Source: Plantactinospora mayteni
GTDB taxonomy: Bacteria; Actinomycetota; Actinomycetes; Mycobacteriales; Micromonosporaceae
DNA: 64,000 nt
Direction of reading: 5' to 3'
Assembly (NCBI RefSeq): GCF_016862935.1
Contig: NZ_BONX01000031.1
Location: 1-64,000, forward strand
The translations under genes and the position numbers were made by a program. Every line of letters starts with the position of its first letter. Within the stretch, counting starts at the first letter, position 1. The notes under the pieces are model-generated. The model was given only the letters and a program-made list of their open reading frames with translations, was not told where the DNA came from and searched no databases. Positions 41,532 through 49,591 of this stretch are shown here, in pieces.

Positions 41532-41936
41532 ATGAGACACGCTCGCAAGGTCAAACAGCCCCGACACCGCCGCGCATGGTGGCGCCTGTGGCGGTACTGC
41601 CAATGTGGTTACCGGTGGCGCTGCCCGGACTCGGCGGACATGGTGCCGGCACCCTCCCGGCCACCGGCCCCGCCCTCGCAGGCCGAACTGACCAGAACCG
41701 GGCTGACCAGAACCGAGCAAGCTAGAACCGAGCAAGCTAGAACCGAGCGGGCCGAGAGCGAGCGGGCCGAGAGTCGCGGACTGACGCCGGACGCCCCGCC
41801 CGCACCGTCCCGATCCCGGGTGACGAACCGTCGACCCGCCTGGGACGCGCCCACCCGTTCGCACCTGGCCAACGGTCGCGCGGGAGCCCTCACTCCCGGG
41901 CAGGAACACCGCGCCCGGCGCGGTGCACGGGTGTGA
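41532..41936 (+). CDS. Small Arg/Trp/Cys-rich protein, first gene of the XRE-linked pair (copy B)
   Basis: 134 residues. It shares with the copy at 22905-23264 the motif 'WWRLWRYCQCGYRWRCPDSA' (C-x-C-x5-C) and the C-terminal 'VTNRRPAWDAPTR' and 'NGRAGALTPGQEHRAR'. The middle contains an Arg/Thr/Glu repeat (two copies of EQARTEQARTE-like units at DNA level, AACCGAGCAAGCTAG) absent from copy A. ATG 41532 follows GGGAGG. The function is unknown. Confidence 0.78.
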   Translation: MRHARKVKQPRHRRAWWRLWRYCQCGYRWRCPDSADMVPAPSRPPAPPSQAELTRTGLTRTEQARTEQARTERAESERAESRGLTPDAPPAPSRSRVTNRRPAWDAPTRSHLANGRAGALTPGQEHRARRGARV

Positions 41937-41939
41937 CCG

Positions 41940-42227
41940 GTGATCGGGCCACAGATGCGCTGGGAGCGGTTCGCCGCACGACGACGCAGGCGCGAGCGCC
42001 AAGCCGCCGGACACGCCCCGGCAGAGACCTACGACTGCCGCGAATGTGAGCACCCCTGGCCATGCCCGCAGGCGCGTCTCTCCCTGCTCCTCGGCTTCGA
42101 GGGCGACCGGATCGGACTGATGATGTACCTCGGTGCCCACCTCGCCCGTGCGCTGCAACAACTGCCCGACACACACCCCGCGCTGATCGTCGGGCAGATC
42201 CTCCACTGGGTACCGCGCCGCTACTGA
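41940..42227 (+). CDS. Small Cys-motif protein, second gene of the XRE-linked pair (copy B)
   Basis: 95 residues, identical in length to the copy at 22614-22901. Shared features are 'YDCRECEHPWPCPQARLSLL' (C-x2-C-x5-C), 'GLMMYLGAHLARAL' and 'HPALIVGQILHWVPRR'. The GTG start lies 3 bp after the upstream stop, exactly as in copy A, so the two-gene layout is conserved to the base. The function is unknown. Confidence 0.8.
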   Translation: MIGPQMRWERFAARRRRRERQAAGHAPAETYDCRECEHPWPCPQARLSLLLGFEGDRIGLMMYLGAHLARALQQLPDTHPALIVGQILHWVPRRY

Positions 42228-42246
42228 CCTGCCTCGTCACCCGAGC

Positions 42247-42292
42247 GACCCGCCCCGGTCCGCCGCCTTCCCCTCGGCGACCGGGGCGGGTC
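42247..42292. terminator. Bidirectional terminator hairpin
   Basis: The perfect 14-bp arms GACCCGCCCCGGTC (42247-42260) and GACCGGGGCGGGTC (42279-42292) lie between the Cys-motif gene and convergent arcA. Confidence 0.8.
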
Positions 42293-42382
42293 CGCGCCGT
42301 GCCACGGCAGCGGGTCCGCGAGCGCCGGGGCAAGATCGTGCTCTGTCGGGGCAGGAGTGGCTGCGCCGGGCGTTGGAGGGCA

Positions 42383-43609
42383 CTACTTCAGGGAAGTAGC
42401 AGGGTCTTGCAGGGGCTCCCGGACGAGGGGGCAGGACATGCAGCGTGGGCCGCCCCGGCCCGAGCCGAGTTCGGAGCCGGCGATCCGGATCACCTCGATG
42501 CCGGCGCGCTCCAGCTGCGCATTGGTCTCCACGTTGCGCTCGTAGGCGACGCAGAGCCGGGGTGCGAGCGCCAGGGTGTTGTTGCCGTCGTCCCACTGCT
42601 CGCGTTCCGCCGTCACCGGGTCCAGGCCGGTGTCGATCACCCGGAGCGTGTCCAGGTCCATCGCGTCGGCCGCCGCGCGCAGGAACGGCGCCGGTCCGTC
42701 GAGCTGGAGGTCGCCGTCCGCGCCGGCCACCACGGTGTACGCCGAGAGCGTGTCGGCGATGTTCGGATACATCAGTACCGCGTCGACGTCGACCATCGTG
42801 CAGACGGTGTCCAGGTGCATGGTGGCGCGCTCCTGGGCGATCGGCACCACCAGGATGGTGTGCGCCAGCCCGGCCTCGAAGACCTGGCGGGCCAGCCGCT
42901 CCGCCCCGGCCGGGGTGGTGCGCTCGCCGACCCCGACCGCCAGCACCCCGGGAGCGAGCAGCAGTACGTCGCCGCCCTCCAGGTGCTCCAGGCCGGGGCC
43001 GTACACGAAGGAGGTGCCCGCGAACCGGGGGTGGTACCGGTAGATCGCGTCGGTCAGGCTGGTCTCCCGGCCCCGGGCCGGCATGGCCAGGCTGGTCACC
43101 GCGGCGTGGTCGCCGATCCAGGTGGACGAGTCGCGGGTGAAGAGCAGGTTCGGCAGCGGGTCGATCACGAAGTCCAGCCGGTCCATCAGCCGGTAGACCA
43201 GGCCGCCGCCCCGATCGCCGCCGAGCCGCAGCTCCTCGTGGGCGAGGCCGGCGATCAGCACGCCGGCCAGCGCGGCCGGATCGAGGTACGAGAGATGCGC
43301 CGCCACCCGCCGGCGCAGCGTGTCACCCAGTCGGGTGTCGGCGAGTACCCGCTCGGTCAGCTCGGACCGCGCGTCCGGCACGGCGAGCGTCTCGGCGAGT
43401 AGGGTTCCGATGTAGAGCACCTCGACTCCGCGCTCGCGCAGCGCGGCGGCGAACGCGTCGTGCTCCTCCTGCGCCCGCCCGACCCAGGGGATCGCGTCGA
43501 AGAGAAGCGAGTCGTTGTTCCGGGGCGTGAGTCGGGCGAGTTCAGGTCCGGGACGATGCAGAAGTACGGTGCCGAGACGGCCGACCTCGCTGTCCACGAA
43601 ATGGGTCAT
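42383..43609 (-). CDS. arcA: Arginine deiminase
   Basis: 408 residues hydrolysing arginine to citrulline and ammonia. ADI hallmarks are '[20 protein letters not shown]', '[19 protein letters not shown]', '[16 protein letters not shown]', 'LEGGDVLLL', '[11 protein letters not shown]' and the C-terminal active-site loop '[14 protein letters not shown]' with catalytic Cys390. No arcB or arcC is adjacent, so it is not part of a fermentative arginine pathway here. ATG 43609 was chosen where the family homology starts. Confidence 0.92.
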   Translation of the reverse strand: MTHFVDSEVGRLGTVLLHRPGPELARLTPRNNDSLLFDAIPWVGRAQEEHDAFAAALRERGVEVLYIGTLLAETLAVPDARSELTERVLADTRLGDTLRRRVAAHLSYLDPAALAGVLIAGLAHEELRLGGDRGGGLVYRLMDRLDFVIDPLPNLLFTRDSSTWIGDHAAVTSLAMPARGRETSLTDAIYRYHPRFAGTSFVYGPGLEHLEGGDVLLLAPGVLAVGVGERTTPAGAERLARQVFEAGLAHTILVVPIAQERATMHLDTVCTMVDVDAVLMYPNIADTLSAYTVVAGADGDLQLDGPAPFLRAAADAMDLDTLRVIDTGLDPVTAEREQWDDGNNTLALAPRLCVAYERNVETNAQLERAGIEVIRIAGSELGSGRGGPRCMSCPLVREPLQDPATSLK

Positions 43610-43773
43610 CTTCGCAGCGTATGGCAGCGGTTGGCACCATCCGGGAAAAAGGGCTTCGGGTGAATAGGGCATTCATCCACACTCACTCCGGCGCTTCGAC
43701 TTGCCGGTCCCTAGGTCTGGCCACGTACCGTAGTGAGGAGATAACTTCGAGGGACCTTTTGCCGGAGGTCACG

Positions 43774-44511
43774 ATGACTGTCTTTTCCGCACGATCAGCG
43801 GTTCCCGCTGCGCGGGCCCTCCCTCCCGCGCCGGTCAACCAACCACCCCCGCTGGAGGCCGTCCGGCCGACACCGATGGACTGGGCCCGTCGGCGTCGCG
43901 CCGAGCGGGACGCCCGCCGGATCGAGGCGGCCGGCGCACGGGCGTTGAGCCGACTCGATCATCTCGGTCCATCGTGGCACGTGGTCGACTGGCCACGCAC
44001 CGAGATGACCGAGGTGAGCATGCTCGACCTGGACTACCGGTCCCGGGACGAGCGCGCGGGCTTCCTCGCCATCGGTCCCAGCGGCATCTTCGCGGTCACC
44101 GTTGCCGACCACGGTCGGTCCCGGGTCCTGATCGCCGGAGACGTCGTGCAGATCAACGGCAAGCGCCCGGCGTACGTGTCGGAGGCGCGGCGGGACGCGA
44201 AGCGGGCGGCCAAGGCGCTCTCCAACGCGGTCGGCCTGACCATTCCGGTCACCCCGGTGCTGACCTTCGTCGGCTCCGGCGTGATCAGCGTCTACGGACT
44301 GCCCAAGGAGTGCCTGGTGGCGACCCACCGGGAACTCGACCGGCTGCTCGTCGCGGGCGGTAACCGGATCAGCGCCGCCACGGCGGAGAAGCTGTCCCGG
44401 GTCGCCCAGTCCCCCTCCACCTGGCTGAACGCCCCGTACCGCTCGGCGGCGGACTACCGGTGGTACGAGGAGGGCCGAACGGCGGCTGACAAGCACGCCG
44501 GTCGCCGGTAG
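43774..44511 (+). CDS. Nuclease-related (NERD)-like domain protein
   Basis: 245 residues. After a Pro-rich start and a basic helix (DWARRRRAERDARRIEAAG), the central part reads 'HVVDWPRTEMTEVSMLDLDY', 'GFLAIGPSGIFAVTVADHG', 'DVVQINGKRPAYVSEARRDA' and 'VTPVLTFVGSG'. This follows the NERD pattern of a buried acidic strand then 'V..K.....Y'. The canonical E-x-K of nucleases is not clearly intact, so catalysis is uncertain. ATG 43774 follows GGAGG by 6 nt. Confidence 0.7.
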   Translation: MTVFSARSAVPAARALPPAPVNQPPPLEAVRPTPMDWARRRRAERDARRIEAAGARALSRLDHLGPSWHVVDWPRTEMTEVSMLDLDYRSRDERAGFLAIGPSGIFAVTVADHGRSRVLIAGDVVQINGKRPAYVSEARRDAKRAAKALSNAVGLTIPVTPVLTFVGSGVISVYGLPKECLVATHRELDRLLVAGGNRISAATAEKLSRVAQSPSTWLNAPYRSAADYRWYEEGRTAADKHAGRR

Positions 44512-44685
44512 CGTCACCAGCCGACGCCACTCGCTGGGCGGCGCCCCGTCCCCCGTGGGGACGCCGGGGGGTGTGCCGTGCCGGCGAGGGCTGCGGGATG
44601 GCCCGACCGGCCGGCGCATCGCGGGGCTCGCGACCCCGCTGGGCACCGGCTAGCGTGGGGCGTGGTGCGGCAAATAGGAGGCGCG

Positions 44686-45180
44686 GTGGCCCACGTCGAA
44701 CTCTCGATCTCGGAGGCGTTCCCGACGCCGGCGACATCGTCGCTGGGGCACGGGTCCACCGGCTTCGACGACGCCGACGGGCGAGGGCACCTCGACGGGC
44801 TGACACGGTGGTCCGAGACGGTCTCGACGGCCGCCGAGCCGTGCCTGCTGATCGACCGGGAGACCACCATCGCCGCCGTCTCGCCGTCCTGTTGCCAACT
44901 GCTCGGCCTCGGCACCCCGCTCGACGCGCTCGGCCTCCCGCTGCTCGGCAGCGAACTGCGGCTGCTCGACTTCACCGCCGCCCGGGGCGAGCTGACCGAG
45001 CAGGACGTCGAGAAGATCCCCCCGCTGCTCGCCCTGCACTCGGGCCGGCTCGCCCGAGGGCTGCTCCGGGTGCGCTTCCCGGAGGTCGACGGGCCGGACG
45101 CCACCGTCGACGCGATCGCCACCCCGATCCTCACCGACGGCCACGTCGCCGGCTCGCTCACCTTCTTCGCCGAGGTATGA
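44686..45180 (+). CDS. Single PAS-domain protein
   Basis: 164 residues. A PAS-like fold is indicated by 'WSETVSTAAEPCLLIDRETT', 'IAAVSPSCCQLLGLGTPLDA', 'LLGSELRLLDFTAARGEL' and a C-terminal strand 'VDAIATPILTDGHVAGSLTFF'. No output domain is present. GTG 44686 follows AGGAGG by 5 nt. Its last 11 nt (CCGAGGTATGA) are the first unit of a tandem repeat array that runs on after the stop. The role is unknown. Confidence 0.75.
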   Translation: MAHVELSISEAFPTPATSSLGHGSTGFDDADGRGHLDGLTRWSETVSTAAEPCLLIDRETTIAAVSPSCCQLLGLGTPLDALGLPLLGSELRLLDFTAARGELTEQDVEKIPPLLALHSGRLARGLLRVRFPEVDGPDATVDAIATPILTDGHVAGSLTFFAEV

Positions 45181-45340
45181 ACCCCTGCACCAAGGCGTGA
45201 GCACCGCCTCCGAGGCGAGAGCCTTTCGCCAAGGTGTGAGCAGCACGTCCGAGGCGTGAGCAGTGCCTCCGAGGTGTGAGCAGCGCGTTCGCGGCGTGAG
45301 TCGCTTCGCCGAGGTGTGAGCAGCGCCTCCGAGGTGTGAC
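45170..45340. repeat. 20-bp tandem repeat array anchored on a stop codon
   Basis: About 8.5 units of consensus CCGAGGTGTGAGCAGCGCCT run from 45170 to 45340. The first unit, 45170-45189, contains the last codons and TGA of the PAS gene in the same 20-nt register. Unit starts are 45170, 45190, 45210, 45229, 45249, 45269, 45289, 45309 and 45329. There are no spacers, so it is not a CRISPR. The rest of the 301-bp gap 45181-45481 holds the promoter of the next gene. Confidence 0.85.
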
Positions 45341-45469
45341 GACCGCCGGTCACCGGCTGGACAGCTTTCCGAGACATACCGGCCACCTGGGCGACTTCGG
45401 GCAGGTGACGCGCGTCGCGATCTCGCCTTCCCACCGGGCCAGGGTGTTGGGCCGGTGCCGTACCCCCCG

Positions 45470-45475
45470 TAAGGT
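45470..45475 (+). promoter_or_regulatory. -10 element for a leaderless transcript
   Basis: TAAGGT lies 6 nt before the ATG at 45482. Confidence 0.6.
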
Positions 45476-45481
45476 CTCCTC

Positions 45482-45871
45482 ATGCTGGACATCGCACTGC
45501 TGCCGGAGGAGTACGCCGTCTGCCGGCTGCCCGCCGGCTCACCGGTGCCGGCCGGCCTGCTGAGCCCTCCGGCGGACTCCGGCGTGCTGTCGGTGACCCG
45601 GAGCGGCGCCGAACTGTCGATCATCTGCCGGGCCGACCAGGTCCCGGCCGACGCCACCGTCGAGACCCCGTGGCGCTGCCTCCAGGTAGCCGGCCCGCTC
45701 GACCTGGCACTGACCGGAATCCTCGCCTCCCTGGTCGTCCCGCTGGCCGACGCCCGGGTCAACATCGTGGCGTTCTCGACCTTCGACACCGACTACCTGC
45801 TGGTCCCCTCGGTACGCCTCGTCGAGGCGCTCGCGGCACTGCGGCAGTTCGGACACCGGATCACCACCTGA
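45482..45871 (+). CDS. Small ACT-domain protein
   Basis: 129 residues with two tandem ACT-like halves: 'YAVCRLPAGSPVPAG...VLSVTRSGAELSIICRADQVP' (cited in parts) and 'RCLQVAGPLDLALTGILASL' with 'VNIVAFSTFDTDYLLVPSVR'. It resembles the amino-acid-sensing ACT proteins related to the C-terminal region of aspartate kinases. A ligand is likely but unknown. The start rests on the leaderless -10. Its 3' end is the first unit of a second tandem repeat array. Confidence 0.82.
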   Translation: MLDIALLPEEYAVCRLPAGSPVPAGLLSPPADSGVLSVTRSGAELSIICRADQVPADATVETPWRCLQVAGPLDLALTGILASLVVPLADARVNIVAFSTFDTDYLLVPSVRLVEALAALRQFGHRITT

Positions 45872-45982
45872 GGCACACCAGATCACCGCCCGAGGCGGCG
45901 GGTCACCACCTAAGACACCAGAGCACCACCTGAGGCACAGGCACCGGATCAGCAGGTGAGGCGGCGGGTCACCACCTGAGGG
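45859..45982. repeat. ~21-bp tandem repeat array anchored on a stop codon
   Basis: About six degenerate units with core TCACCACCTGAGGC lie at 45859, 45881, 45902, 45921, 45946 and 45968. The first unit spans the final ATC-ACC-ACC-TGA of the ACT gene. It is the same arrangement as the array after the PAS gene but with a different sequence. Confidence 0.8.
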
Positions 45983-46049
45983 GTGGGCGATCAAGCCGAC
46001 GCCCTACCATTGGCGGGGCCATCCGCCGCACCACCCACGGCAGCCATCT

Positions 46050-46616
46050 ATGCCCGAGGACCCGGCCGTGCCCCGTCACCCGTCATCCGGCCCCACCGCA
46101 GGCCGGCTCCGCGCCGTCGGCGCCCTGCTCGGCTGCCTGGCCCTGGCCGGCTGCCTGGCCCTGGCAGCCTGCGGAGTGCCGCCCGAACTCCAGGAGCCCC
46201 GGGCCACCCCCACCCGGTCGACCCCCACCCCGACGGTCGGCCCCACCGGTACGCCGACGTTCGGGCCGAGCGGGTCGCCGACGCCGACCCCGGTGCCCAC
46301 CGCGCTGGCCGCCTGCCCGGCCGGACAGCCGAGTCGGGACCAGGTGACCGCGCTGCTGCGCCGCACCGCGAACCTGCCCCGGTCCGGCCGGGTCACCTAC
46401 CAGAGCGGGCCGCTCTGTGTGGAGGACTGGCAGTACAGCGTCCTGACGGTGGCCGACCGGGAGCCGTTGCAGGCGGTGACCCGGGGTCGCGCCGGCAACC
46501 TGCGGCTGGTCACCGCCGGCTCCGACGTCTGTAGCATCACCGTCCGGGCCGAGGCGCCGCCCGCGCTCCGGACGGCGGTGTGCGACGCGCCCCCGCCGGC
46601 GTACGGCGGTTTGTAG
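46050..46616 (+). CDS. Putative secreted lipoprotein
   Basis: 188 residues. A signal peptide (~residues 20-40, GALLGCLALAGCLALAAC) ends in a lipobox-like LAAC-G, followed by a Thr/Pro-rich linker (~50-83) and a ~100-residue domain with four Cys ('LAACPAG', 'GPLCVEDW', 'SDVCSITV', 'TAVCDAP') likely to form disulfides. I do not recognise the domain. An in-frame GTG at 46068 is an alternative start. It ends 10 bp before pheA. Confidence 0.72.
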   Translation: MPEDPAVPRHPSSGPTAGRLRAVGALLGCLALAGCLALAACGVPPELQEPRATPTRSTPTPTVGPTGTPTFGPSGSPTPTPVPTALAACPAGQPSRDQVTALLRRTANLPRSGRVTYQSGPLCVEDWQYSVLTVADREPLQAVTRGRAGNLRLVTAGSDVCSITVRAEAPPALRTAVCDAPPPAYGGL

Positions 46617-46619
46617 GCT
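46614..46619 (+). promoter_or_regulatory. -10 element for a leaderless pheA transcript
   Basis: TAGGCT lies 7 nt before the ATG at 46627 and overlaps the stop codon of the lipoprotein gene, so pheA can be transcribed independently. Confidence 0.55.
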
Positions 46620-46626
46620 GGACGGC

Positions 46627-47583
46627 ATGCCCGGAACACCGCCGACCCGCTTCGTCTACCTCGGGCCCGAGGGGACCTTCGCCGAGCAGGCGTTGCGTAC
46701 GATTCCGGCCGCGGAACGCGGCAGCCGTACGCCGGCGCGCAGCGTACCGGAGGCGCTGGACGCGGTGAGGGCCGGTGACGCCGACGCCGCGCTGGTACCG
46801 CTGGAGAACTCGATCGGCGGTGCGGTGGCGGTCACCCTCGACGAAATGGTCGACGGCGAGCCGCTGGTGATCACCCGCGAGGTGGTGCTGCCGGTCGAGT
46901 TCGTGCTCGCCACGCCGCCGGGCCGGACCCTCGCCGAGGTGCACACCGTGGCCGCCCACCCGCAGGCGTCCACCCAGTGCCGCCGCTGGCTCCGCGAGCA
47001 CCTGCCCGACGCGGTCGTGGTGGACGTGCTCTCCAACGCCGCCGCCGCGCTCGCCGCCACCGAGCGCCAACAGGACGCCGCGATCTGCGCGCCGATCGGC
47101 GCCGCCCGGCAGCGGCTGGCCATCCTCGCCGACAAGATCGCCGACCATGACGACGCGGTGACCCGGTTCGTGCTGCTCAGCCGGCCGGGACCGCCGCCGC
47201 CCCGGACCGGTGACGACCTGACCTCGCTCGCCGTCTACATCGCGCACGACCGGGTCGGCGCGCTGCTCGCCGTGCTGATGGAGTTGGCGGTACGCGGGGT
47301 CAACCTGACCCGGATCGAGTCCCGGCCCACCGGCGAGGCGCTCGGCCGCTACGCCTTCTTCCTCGACTGCACCGGGCACGTCGCCGACGACCGGGTCGGC
47401 GAGGCGCTCCAGGGGCTGCGCAGGATCTGCGCCGAGGTGCGCTTCCTGGGGTCGTACCCGAGGCATCGCGGGAGCACGGCGGTGGCCGAACGGCCGGTCC
47501 CGGCGCCGGCCGGGCTCTCCGACGTCGACTACGCCGACGCGGCGGCCTGGCTGACCCGGCTGCGCGCCGGCCAACTCTCCTGA
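46627..47583 (+). CDS. pheA: Prephenate dehydratase
   Basis: 318 residues. The catalytic domain has 'FVYLGPEGTFAEQALRTI', 'ALVPLENSIGGAVAVTLD' and the 'DAVTRFVLL' (TRF) active-site motif. It is followed by an ACT domain with 'LLAVLMELAVRGVNLTRIES' (the phenylalanine-binding GAL/ESRP-type region, here TRIESRPTG) for feedback inhibition. It converts prephenate to phenylpyruvate in phenylalanine biosynthesis. It stands alone with its own promoter and terminator. Confidence 0.94.
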   Translation: MPGTPPTRFVYLGPEGTFAEQALRTIPAAERGSRTPARSVPEALDAVRAGDADAALVPLENSIGGAVAVTLDEMVDGEPLVITREVVLPVEFVLATPPGRTLAEVHTVAAHPQASTQCRRWLREHLPDAVVVDVLSNAAAALAATERQQDAAICAPIGAARQRLAILADKIADHDDAVTRFVLLSRPGPPPPRTGDDLTSLAVYIAHDRVGALLAVLMELAVRGVNLTRIESRPTGEALGRYAFFLDCTGHVADDRVGEALQGLRRICAEVRFLGSYPRHRGSTAVAERPVPAPAGLSDVDYADAAAWLTRLRAGQLS

Positions 47584-47594
47584 CCTGACGGACC

Positions 47595-47621
47595 CCGGGG
47601 CACCCGGACGGGGTGCCCCGG
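47595..47621. terminator. Bidirectional terminator hairpin
   Basis: CCGGGGCACCC (47595-47605) and GGGTGCCCCGG (47611-47621) form a perfect 11-bp stem with a 5-nt loop between convergent pheA and the AIM24 gene. Confidence 0.85.
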
Positions 47622-47628
47622 CAGCCGA

Positions 47629-48357
47629 TCAGTCCATCAGTTGGTTGAGCAGTCCGCCGCCACCGCCCTGCTCCTGGCGGCCCATGCCCTGGATCGGCGG
47701 CTCCTCGGAGGGCTGGACGACCACGAAGCCCTGGCCGGCGAAGCTCATCGTGAACGCCTCACCGGTACGCCGGCCGAGCAGCGTGCCAAGGCCGAGCTGC
47801 TCGGCCCGGTGGTAGCCGGTCTGTAGGCTCGCCGACCAGCAGACCGCTGCCTGCGGGTCGACGTACGTCGGCGCGTCGACGTTGAGCACCACCGGGATGC
47901 CCTTGGTGGTGATCGCGATCCGGCCGTAGCCGGTGAAGACGCAGTTGAACAGGCCGGACGACGACATCATGCCGGCGCCGCCGACCATCTTGATGTCGTA
48001 TTGCAGGGTGGAGTCGAAGGCGAGCACGCTGGAGCCGTTGATCGACAGCGCGTCGCCCGGCTCCAGGTCGATGATGTGCACGTCCGCCGCGTAGTCGGCG
48101 AGGAAGACGTCGCCCCGCCCGCTGATCTTCATCAGCGGGACACCCTCGCCGGTCAGCTTCTGCTTGAGAAACTTGCCGAGCCCGCCCGAGCCCAGCGCCT
48201 GAAACTGCACCTGCCCCTGGTACGCGACCATGGAGCCGACCCGGGCCATCGCCTCGCCGTTAAGTTCGATCTTCAACATCTTGGAGTTTTGCAGCCGCAT
48301 GCCCGGCTGGTGTGACTCCTTCTCCAGGTTCTCTGCCGAGAACAGCGCGCTGCGCAT
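47629..48357 (-). CDS. AIM24 family protein
   Basis: 242 residues of the AIM24/TRAP-like beta-barrel family: 'LQNSKMLKIELNGEAMARVG', 'MVAYQGQVQFQALGSGGLGK', 'FLADYAADVHIIDLEPGDAL', 'GLFNCVFTGYGRIAITTKG' and a Gly-rich C-terminus. The family's biochemical role in bacteria is unknown; the mitochondrial homologue supports cristae structure. ATG 48357 follows AGGAGG by 7 nt. Confidence 0.9.
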   Translation of the reverse strand: MRSALFSAENLEKESHQPGMRLQNSKMLKIELNGEAMARVGSMVAYQGQVQFQALGSGGLGKFLKQKLTGEGVPLMKISGRGDVFLADYAADVHIIDLEPGDALSINGSSVLAFDSTLQYDIKMVGGAGMMSSSGLFNCVFTGYGRIAITTKGIPVVLNVDAPTYVDPQAAVCWSASLQTGYHRAEQLGLGTLLGRRTGEAFTMSFAGQGFVVVQPSEEPPIQGMGRQEQGGGGGLLNQLMD

Positions 48358-48458
48358 CACGTTCCTCCTGACGGGTGGAGGACCGAGGGTAGGCAACCGA
48401 CGCAACGGGGCAGGTCCCGGGGGTGTTGGTTCCCGCTGGTCAGGCCGCCGGCCGCTGG

Positions 48459-48812
48459 TCAGGCCCAGCCGAGGTCGTGCAGCCGGTGGTCGTCGATGCC
48501 GAAGTGGTGGGCGATCTCGTGCACGACCGTGATCGCGACCTCGTCGACGACGTCGTCCTCGCTGTCGCAGATCCGCAGGATCGGCCGGCGGTAGATGAAG
48601 ATCCGGTCGGGTAGTACCCCGGCGTAGTCCCAGCCCCGGCTGGTCAGCGCGTGGCCCTCGTAGAGGCCGAGGAGTTCGGGGCCGTCCTCCGGCGAGTCGT
48701 CCTCGACCAGGATGACGACGTTGCTCATCAGGTTGAGCAGTTCCTCCGGCACCTCGTCGAGGGCCTCGGCGACCAGTTCCTCGAAACGCTCGCGGCTCAT
48801 CTCGACCGGCAC
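48459..48812 (-). CDS. Small zincin-like metallopeptidase
   Basis: About 117 residues of the metallopeptidase family formerly DUF1025: 'MSRERFEELVAEALDEVPEE', 'NVVILVEDDSPED', 'LLGLYEGHALTSRGWDYAGV', 'LPDRIFIYRRPILR' and the zinc motif HEIAHHFGIDD (HExxH plus a downstream Asp). Function in vivo is unknown. The start may be GTG 48812 (used) or ATG 48800. Confidence 0.87.
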   Translation of the reverse strand: MPVEMSRERFEELVAEALDEVPEELLNLMSNVVILVEDDSPEDGPELLGLYEGHALTSRGWDYAGVLPDRIFIYRRPILRICDSEDDVVDEVAITVVHEIAHHFGIDDHRLHDLGWA

Positions 48813-48973
48813 CGCCCAATTGTGCCGCACCCGACGCACTGCCGGCATCGACGATCGGGGACCAGGCGTCGACGATCGCGATGATCAGGGCCGGCGGCGC
48901 CGCTCTCCGCGACCTACCGGGAACTTGCCCTGACCACCGCGATCGGGGGATGGGTGGGGAGGTTACGCCAGGA

Positions 48974-49405
48974 TCAGGCGGAGAGGCGGGCGTTGAGCGA
49001 GATCTCGGCCCCGGGCGAGAGCAGCCGGGAGATCGGGCAACCCGCCTTGGCGGCCTCGGCCAGCTTGTTGAACTCGGCCTCGTCGATCCCCGGCACGTCG
49101 CCGACGGTGTCGAGGTCGATCCGGGTCACCGTCATGCCCGCGTCGGTCTTGTCGAGATGCACCTGGGCGGTGGTCTCGACCGAGGTGGGCGTGAATCCGG
49201 CGTCGGCGAGGGCCTTGGAGAAGGCCATCGAGAAGCAGCCGGCGTGCGCGGCGCCGATCAGCTCCTCCGGGTTGGTGCCCTCGCCCTCCTCGAAGCGGGA
49301 CTTGAACGAGTAGTTCCCCTGCAACCCGCCCTTGCCGGTGCGGATCGTGCCGGAACCTTCGGTGAGATTGCCCTGCCAGCGGGCGGATGCGGTGCGGATA
49401 GGCAT
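48974..49405 (-). CDS. OsmC-family peroxiredoxin
   Basis: 143 residues with the two redox Cys of the OsmC/Ohr family: Cys57 in 'AAHAGCFSMA' and Cys123 in 'KAGCPISRLL', plus the catalytic Arg/Glu regions 'SFKSRFEEGEGTNPEEL'. It reduces organic hydroperoxides in the cytoplasm. The 'GEGTNPEELI' segment places it in the OsmC rather than the Ohr subgroup. Five 15-bp repeats lie just upstream of its start. Confidence 0.92.
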   Translation of the reverse strand: MPIRTASARWQGNLTEGSGTIRTGKGGLQGNYSFKSRFEEGEGTNPEELIGAAHAGCFSMAFSKALADAGFTPTSVETTAQVHLDKTDAGMTVTRIDLDTVGDVPGIDEAEFNKLAEAAKAGCPISRLLSPGAEISLNARLSA

Positions 49406-49441
49406 GGTGCCGACGCTAGCTCAAAGCAACCGGCGGCGCGA

Positions 49442-49516
49442 CGACCCGGGCCAGGACGACCCGGGCCATGGCGACCCGGGCCATGGCGACCCGGGCCGTG
49501 GCGACCCGGGCCACTC
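49442..49516. repeat. 15-bp tandem repeat, five copies
   Basis: CGACCCGGGCCATGG-type units lie at 49442, 49457, 49472, 49487 and 49502 (units 2 and 3 identical). The array is in the divergent region between the OsmC gene and the next membrane-protein gene. Confidence 0.85.
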
Positions 49517-49591
49517 GGCCTTCGGTGCGGGGCCGGTCCGCCGGTGCTGTGCCATCATCGATCCAGGAGCCCGCCGTGGAAGGGATCAGCG

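Noticed and set aside
42383-43609. Arginine deiminase fermentation operon (arcABC)
   Set aside because: Only arcA is present; no ornithine carbamoyltransferase, carbamate kinase or antiporter gene is adjacent.
45170-45982. CRISPR array
   Set aside because: The repeats are directly tandem with no unique spacers, they overlap gene ends, and no cas genes are present.
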